DNA of 64,000 nucleotides from Cellulomonas denverensis. Its GTDB lineage: Bacteria > Actinomycetota > Actinomycetes > Actinomycetales > Cellulomonadaceae. A program made the translations under genes and the position numbers. Shown in pieces: positions 59,476-64,000 of this stretch; position 1 is the stretch's first letter, and every line of letters starts with the position of its first letter. The stretch lies in the NCBI RefSeq assembly GCF_012396125.1, contig NZ_JAAXOX010000002.1, positions 124,001-188,000 on the forward strand. Reading direction: 5' to 3'. The notes below the pieces were generated by a model that saw only the letters and a program-made list of their open reading frames with translations, made no database searches and was not told the origin of the DNA.

Positions 59476-60404
59476 CCACCCGGCCCCGCATCGGCGTGAT
59501 GCTCCCCCGTGACCTGCCCGCCCACCGGTTCACCCCGTTCGCCCGGGAGGCGGAGCGGCTCGGCTTCGACGACCTGTGGCTGGTGGAGGATCTCGGCTTC
59601 CGGGGCGGCTTCGCCCAGGCCGCCGCCGCGTTGGCGAGCACCGAGCGGATCCGGGTCGGCATCGGGATCCTGCCCGCCGCGGTGCGCAATGTGGCCTATG
59701 CCGCGATGGAGACCGCGACCCTGGAGCAGCTGTTCCCCGGCCGGGTGGACGTCGGGATCGGGCACGGGATGCCGGGCTGGCTGCGGCGGGCCGGCTGCTG
59801 GCCCGACCGCCCGCTGGGTTTCCTGACCGAGTACGCCGACACGCTGCGGGCCCTGCTGGCCGGCGGGACGGCGCAGGGCCTGCGGCTGGACCCGTCGGCG
59901 GTGCCGGACCGGGTGCCGCCGCTGCTGTTCGGCGTGCGCGGGCCGAGGTCGCTGGCCGCGGCCGGGCAGCACGCCGACGGCACGATCCTGGCCGAACCGG
60001 CCACCCCGGAGTACGCCCGGTCGGCGCTGTCCTCGATCGCCCCGGAGCGGTCGCACACCCTGGTCGCCTACAACGTGGGCGTGGTGCGGGATCAGGAGTC
60101 CGACGCGCTGGCGGTGGCCCGGCCGGGGCTGGAGTGGATCGGCGAGCCGGACTGGGCACCGCACCTGGCCCCGCTGCCCTTCGCCGCCGAGCTGGCCGAG
60201 CTGCGCGCCCGGTCGGTGGATCGTGCGGCCTTCGCCCGCGACCTGCCGGACGAGTGGGTGCGCCGGCTCGCGCTGGCCGGCACCGCCGACCAGGTGCGCG
60301 ACCGGATCGCCGCGCTGGGTGACGCGGGGGTGACCGCCAGCGTGTTCATCCCGGTCGGCCCGGACCCGTTGGCCGCGCTCGGCGAGCTGGCTGCGGTGCT
60401 CTGA
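59472..60404 (+). CDS. LLM-class flavin-dependent oxidoreductase
   Basis: The 310-residue TIM-barrel protein is a luciferase-like monooxygenase. Signatures are IGVMLPRDLPAHRFTPFAREAERLGFDDLWLVED at the N-terminus, RIRVGIGILPAAVRNVAYAAMETATLEQL and RVDVGIGHGMPGW, and the LAGTADQVRDRIAAL C-terminal segment. It may use FMN or F420. It is coupled to the AlkD-like gene; a functional link is not obvious. Confidence 0.9.
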   Translation: MTTRPRIGVMLPRDLPAHRFTPFAREAERLGFDDLWLVEDLGFRGGFAQAAAALASTERIRVGIGILPAAVRNVAYAAMETATLEQLFPGRVDVGIGHGMPGWLRRAGCWPDRPLGFLTEYADTLRALLAGGTAQGLRLDPSAVPDRVPPLLFGVRGPRSLAAAGQHADGTILAEPATPEYARSALSSIAPERSHTLVAYNVGVVRDQESDALAVARPGLEWIGEPDWAPHLAPLPFAAELAELRARSVDRAAFARDLPDEWVRRLALAGTADQVRDRIAALGDAGVTASVFIPVGPDPLAALGELAAVL

Positions 60405-60429
60405 GCCGGCGCGACCCTAGGCTGCCGGT

Positions 60430-61242
60430 ATGAAGGTCACCACCCGCAACGCCCGCTTCCAGCAGTGGCTGGCGCTGCTGACCAACCGGAACAAGCGCCA
60501 GCGGCTCGGCGAGTTCCTGGTGCAGGGCGTGCGGCCGATCACCGTGGCGCTGGAGCGCGGCTGGCCGGTGCGGGCCCTGTTGTCCGACGCCGACCGGCCG
60601 CTGTCCGCCTGGGCCCGCCAGGTGCTGGCCGACGCCCCCGGCGAGCGGTACCACCTGAGCGGCGAGCTGATGGCCGAACTGGGCGAGAAGGACTCCCAGG
60701 CCCCCGAACTGCTGGCGGTGTTGGGCATCCCCGACGACGACCTGGGCCGGATCGAGGCCGGGCCCGGCTTCCTCGGGGTGGTCTTCGACCGGCCGGCCAG
60801 CCCGGGCAACCTGGGCTCGATCATCCGCTCCGCCGACGCCTTCGGGGCCGGTGGCGTGATCGTGACCGGGCACGGCGCCGACCCCTACGACCCGGCGGCG
60901 GTCCGGGCCAGCACCGGGTCGTTGTTCGCGGTGCCCACCGTGCGGGTGCCCTCGCCGCGGGAGGTGCTGGACCGGGTCGCTGCGCTGCGGGCCGGTGGGG
61001 TGCCGGTGCAGCTGGTCGGCACCGACGAGCACGGCGACGCGGAGGTGTTCGAGGCGGACCTGACCGGGCCCACGCTGCTGGTGATCGGCAACGAGACCAC
61101 CGGGTTGAGCGCGGGCTGGCGGGAGGCGGTGGACCGGATGGTGCGGATCCCGATGACCGGCTCGGCCAGCTCACTGAACGCCGCGAACGCCGCGAGCGTG
61201 GTGCTCTACGAGGCCGCGCGGCAGCGCCACCGGGCGGGGTGA
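60430..61242 (+). CDS. TrmH/SpoU-family RNA methyltransferase
   Basis: The 270-residue enzyme has an N-terminal substrate-binding domain (FLVQGVRPI) and a SPOUT knot with motif 1 NLGSIIRSADAFG, motif 2 LLVIGNETTGLS and motif 3 IPMTGSASSLNAANAASVVLYEA, forming the SAM site. It 2'-O-methylates a ribose in rRNA or tRNA; which one is unclear. ATG 60430 has TAGGCT (60418-60423) 6 nt upstream. Confidence 0.92.
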   Translation: MKVTTRNARFQQWLALLTNRNKRQRLGEFLVQGVRPITVALERGWPVRALLSDADRPLSAWARQVLADAPGERYHLSGELMAELGEKDSQAPELLAVLGIPDDDLGRIEAGPGFLGVVFDRPASPGNLGSIIRSADAFGAGGVIVTGHGADPYDPAAVRASTGSLFAVPTVRVPSPREVLDRVAALRAGGVPVQLVGTDEHGDAEVFEADLTGPTLLVIGNETTGLSAGWREAVDRMVRIPMTGSASSLNAANAASVVLYEAARQRHRAG

Positions 61243-61258
61243 CGCCGCCGGCGAGCGG

Positions 61259-61429
61259 TCAGGCCGGGACCATCGCGGCCCGGACCTGCTCGACCAGCGC
61301 GGGCGGCACCTCGGTCAGGCCGTGGTCCTCCCCCGCGTGCCGGGCCACCTGGTCCAGGATCTGCTCCTCGGTGCCGGTGAACGTGCGGGCGCAGCCCGGG
61401 ACGATGTCGCCGCAGCGGAATGCCTTCAT
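61259..61429 (-). CDS. DUF1059 family protein
   Basis: The 56-residue protein matches DUF1059, with the N-terminal FRCGDIVPGCARTFTG holding two Cys and EEQILDQVARHAGEDHGL. The short length fits the family. The two Cys and the two His could bind a metal, but this is only inferred. ATG 61429 has a TGAGG upstream. It is the small gene between TrmH and the EAL protein. Confidence 0.8.
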   Translation of the reverse strand: MKAFRCGDIVPGCARTFTGTEEQILDQVARHAGEDHGLTEVPPALVEQVRAAMVPA

Positions 61430-61473
61430 CGGATGCCTCATCTCGGTGGGTGCCCCCGGGATCGGGGACGAGT

Positions 61474-62562
61474 TCAGGTGCCCGGGGCGTGACAGAGCGC
61501 GACCACCAGCGCGTCGACGGTGACCAGGCCGATCACGGCGCCCGCGGCATCGGTGCACACCAGGGGGTCCCAGCGGGCCGGTTCCGGGCGGAGCATCGCG
61601 CGGCGCGCCACCTCGATCACCGAGGCACTGGGCGCCACGGTCATCGCCGGCACCCAGCGGCCCGTGCCGCCGCGCACCTCGGTCACCCGCCCGGCCGCGG
61701 ACAGCAGCACGTCGCTGCCCTCCCGGACCGCTCCGGGCCTGGCCGGCCGGATGATCCCGGCGACCGTGTCGGTCAGCGAGGTCCGGGTGGCGGTGGCCCG
61801 GATGTGCGCCGCGTCCGGGCCCGGCAGCGCGGGCAGCATCTGCGGCTCCGGGCGGGCCAGCGCCCAGCCCTGCCCCAGCGGCACCCCCAGTTCGATCAGC
61901 GCGTCCAGCTCACGCCGGGTCTCGATCCCTTCGGCCAGCAGCCAGCCGTCCATCCGGCCGACCAGGTCGCCGAAGACCTCCACCAGGGTCCGCTTCACCG
62001 GGTCCGCGTCGATCCCGGTGATCAGCGTGCGGTCGAGTTTGACGATGTCCGGTCGCAGATCCAGCAGCAGGTGCAGGCCCGCGTACCCGGTGCCCGCGTC
62101 GTCCATCGCGATCAGCGCACCGGCCGACCGCGCCCGGTCCAGCACGGCCATCGCCCGGCCGCCGGCATCCACCCGGGTGTGCTCGGTCAGCTCCAGCACC
62201 AGGCGGGACAGGTCCCCGCTGCGGGTCAGGGCGTCGGCGACCTGGTCGTCGGCCAGCAGGTGCGGGTCGATGTTGACGGTCAGGAAGGTGTTCGGCGGCA
62301 GCTCGGCCCGGGCGGCGATCGCCTTGTGCAGCACCCGGGCCTGCAACGCGGGGTTGTCGCCCCAGTGCTGGGCGGCGGCGAACCAGATGTCCGGCGATGC
62401 CCGCCACGGCCCGTCGAACCGGGACAGCAGCTCGTAGCCCGCGACCAGGCCGGTGGACAGCGCCACGATCGGCTGCGCGTGCAGGTGGTGGCCGGCCGGG
62501 TCGTCCCGGAGCTGGCGCAACTGGTCACGCCACCGCGGATCCTCGACCGGGGGCGCGGGCAT
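61474..62562 (-). CDS. EAL-domain protein with a C-terminal CBS-like region
   Basis: The 362-residue protein has an EAL fold (about residues 20-255), normally a c-di-GMP phosphodiesterase. The EAL tripeptide reads ELL (44-46 in YELLSR), but VNIDPHLL, LELTEHTRV, MDDAGTGYAGL, IVKLDRTL and LAEGIET retain the metal and catalytic residues. The C-terminus (about 290-360; MTVAPSASVIEVARRAM, DAAGAVIGLVTVDAL) resembles a CBS domain. ATG 62562 is a conservative start; GTG 62625 is possible. Confidence 0.84.
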   Translation of the reverse strand: MPAPPVEDPRWRDQLRQLRDDPAGHHLHAQPIVALSTGLVAGYELLSRFDGPWRASPDIWFAAAQHWGDNPALQARVLHKAIAARAELPPNTFLTVNIDPHLLADDQVADALTRSGDLSRLVLELTEHTRVDAGGRAMAVLDRARSAGALIAMDDAGTGYAGLHLLLDLRPDIVKLDRTLITGIDADPVKRTLVEVFGDLVGRMDGWLLAEGIETRRELDALIELGVPLGQGWALARPEPQMLPALPGPDAAHIRATATRTSLTDTVAGIIRPARPGAVREGSDVLLSAAGRVTEVRGGTGRWVPAMTVAPSASVIEVARRAMLRPEPARWDPLVCTDAAGAVIGLVTVDALVVALCHAPGT

Positions 62563-62699
62563 CTCGACGTCGATGACGTCCCCCTCCGCTGCTGTCGCTG
62601 CACGCCCGATTCCTTGAGCTCCCACCCCATCGGCCGCGCACCCCCGGGGCTGTAGCGGAACGGACGAATCGCCCGGCCTTTCACCCGCGGCGCCCGGGC

Positions 62700-64000
62700 T
62701 CAGAACTCCTGGAAGTGTAGGAGCTCCGACCGCGAGCTCAGGCCGAGCTTGGACAGCACGTGGCTCATGTGGTTCTCCACCGTGCGCAGCGACAGCACCA
62801 GCCGCTCGGCGATCTCCCGGTTGGTCATCCCGCGCCGGGCCATCGCGGCGATCTCCCGCTCCCGGCGGGACAGCACCTCGATCCGCAGCGCCGAGTACTG
62901 CGGCTGCTGGTGGCCGGGCAGCATCTCGGCCAGCGACCCGACCGGCACCTCCTCCGGTCCGAGCATCGCCACCGCCTCGCGCACCAGCTCCGGGGTGACC
63001 AGCGCCTGCACGTGCTCCAGCGCCGCGCGGGCGGTGGGCAGGTCGCGCTCGACCACGGCACCGTGCAGCTGGACATAGGGCGCCAGGAAGGTGGCGCGCT
63101 CCTCGGCGTCCAGCCCGCGCATCCGGACCAGCTGATCCGCGGTCAGCGGCGGCGGCAGCATCACCCAGTGCTGCAGCGCCGGCATGACCAACCCACCCTC
63201 GGCGAGTTCGGCACCGCGCCGCCACAGGGCGCTCTCGGCACCGGCACTGCCCTCCAGCTGGTCCAGCGTGGTGCGGGCCAGCACCGACAGCGAGTCCAGC
63301 GACGGGTGGTAGGCGACCGGGGTGGCGTCCAGCTCCGAGACCAGGGTGCGGGCGGTGTCGATGTCCCCGCTGCGCAGCCGGAGCATGGCCGCGATGGACA
63401 GCCCGCGCCGGTAGAAGGTGTTCTCCAGCGGACCACCCGGGCCCAGCCCGAGCGCGGCATTGATCACCCGCCAGGCGACCGCCGGACGGCCGGTGTGCAC
63501 CAGCACCTCGGACAGCACACAGGCGTGCGCCCGCACCCCGAGCGGGTCGAGCGACTCGTAGGCCCGTTCGAACAGCTGGCGCTCCCAGCTCTCGGCCGCG
63601 GTCAGGTCGCCGCGGGCCAGCAGGGCGACGCCCTTGATCGCGTCCAGGTAGTGCTGCAGCTGCCCGCCGTACTCCGGGGTGACCTCCCGGGTCTCGCACA
63701 CCGCCACCGCCGAGTCCAGGAAGCCGGCCTCCAGCAGGCTGCTGGCCTGCACCACCGCGACCCAGCCGTCGATGTAGGAGTCGCCGCTGGTCGGCGTCGG
63801 GTGCCCGTCCAGCAGGTCCGGGTCCGCGGAGTCCGGATGCCGCCCGGCCGCCAGGATCCGTTCCCGCAGCTCCATCGCCGCGCGGTACCCGGCCAGGTCC
63901 TCGTGGTGCTCGGCGACGAACCGCTCGATCGCGGCCGCGTCCTCGCCCTTCCAGGCCAGCCAGCGCACCTGCAGCATCCGGAACAGCGCGCGATCCCCCG
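62700..64000 (-). CDS. LuxR-family transcriptional regulator, 5'-truncated by the window
   Basis: The frame stays open to the right edge, so the N-terminus is missing. The visible 430-odd residues comprise a helical TPR/MalT-like sensor region (for example AVCETREVTPEYGGQLQHYLDAIKG, many helix pairs) and a C-terminal LuxR DNA-binding domain (LSRREREIAAMARRGMTNREIAERL, LRTVENHMSHVLSKLGL). An internal ATG at 63977 is not credible as the start since the reading continues upstream as DRALFR. Ligand unknown. Confidence 0.88.
   Translation of the reverse strand, partial: GDRALFRMLQVRWLAWKGEDAAAIERFVAEHHEDLAGYRAAMELRERILAAGRHPDSADPDLLDGHPTPTSGDSYIDGWVAVVQASSLLEAGFLDSAVAVCETREVTPEYGGQLQHYLDAIKGVALLARGDLTAAESWERQLFERAYESLDPLGVRAHACVLSEVLVHTGRPAVAWRVINAALGLGPGGPLENTFYRRGLSIAAMLRLRSGDIDTARTLVSELDATPVAYHPSLDSLSVLARTTLDQLEGSAGAESALWRRGAELAEGGLVMPALQHWVMLPPPLTADQLVRMRGLDAEERATFLAPYVQLHGAVVERDLPTARAALEHVQALVTPELVREAVAMLGPEEVPVGSLAEMLPGHQQPQYSALRIEVLSRREREIAAMARRGMTNREIAERLVLSLRTVENHMSHVLSKLGLSSRSELLHFQEF

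Noticed and set aside
1..64000. CRISPR arrays, rRNA and tRNA genes, prophage or integrase genes
   Set aside because: No regularly spaced repeats, tRNA T-loop contexts or phage-type genes were seen on either strand.

Overview
The window is a very GC-rich chromosomal segment from an actinobacterium. The evidence is strong third-codon GC bias, many GTG starts, dense ATGA/GTGA stop-start overlaps, and actinobacterial marker genes (rbpA, pafB/pafC, helY, a ppm1-type mannosyltransferase, an ANTAR protein, a class E sortase substrate). The neighbourhoods rbpA/ppm1 and pafB-pafC-tatA-tatC-helY are shared with Mycobacterium. Split lnt and ppm genes and the rsmB-rpe-rib-his order suggest Micrococcales (Cellulomonas-like), but the species cannot be named from the sequence alone. 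No rRNA, tRNA, CRISPR array, IS element or prophage was seen.

Layout. 0-20.5 kb is conserved core: rsmB (cut by the window edge), rpe, an FMN riboswitch and the operon ribD-ribE-ribBA-ribH-ribM/pnuC, hisE-hisG, a PH-like membrane protein, the divergent DUF3866 gene and pafB-pafC, tatA-tatC, a diacylglycerol kinase-like gene, helY, an amidohydrolase, and lnt-ppm. 20.5-25 kb holds rbpA (behind a SigR/SigH-type promoter), a YbdK-type glutamate-cysteine ligase and a large sortase-anchored surface protein. 25-33.3 kb holds an alpha/beta hydrolase, an ArsR-regulated CDF metal exporter, a GNAT, a DinB-like protein and a galactoside locus (GH42 beta-galactosidase, MFS symporter, TetR) whose two transcription units carry matching operators.

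33.3-43 kb is accessory and regulatory: an anti-sigma-type ATPase, two STAS proteins, a PAS-ANTAR protein, TetR and DeoR regulators, a NUDIX hydrolase, a sugar acetyltransferase, and a two-gene unit joining a haem-oxygenase-like di-iron enzyme to a CDGSH iron-sulfur protein. A short scar at 36.65-37.14 kb is built from copies of the 3' ends of two neighbouring genes. 42.5-64 kb holds a NarL two-component system divergent from an ABC exporter, a GntR/YtrA unit with a 26-bp palindromic operator, a ketopantoate reductase, an ArsR-MFS unit, a TetR/ABC exporter unit, nucleic-acid genes (UDG-like, AlkD-like, TrmH-like), an EAL-domain protein and a LuxR regulator that runs off the right edge.

Many genes have a TAnnnT hexamer 6-8 nt before the start codon. 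This points to widespread leaderless transcription and was used here to choose starts.
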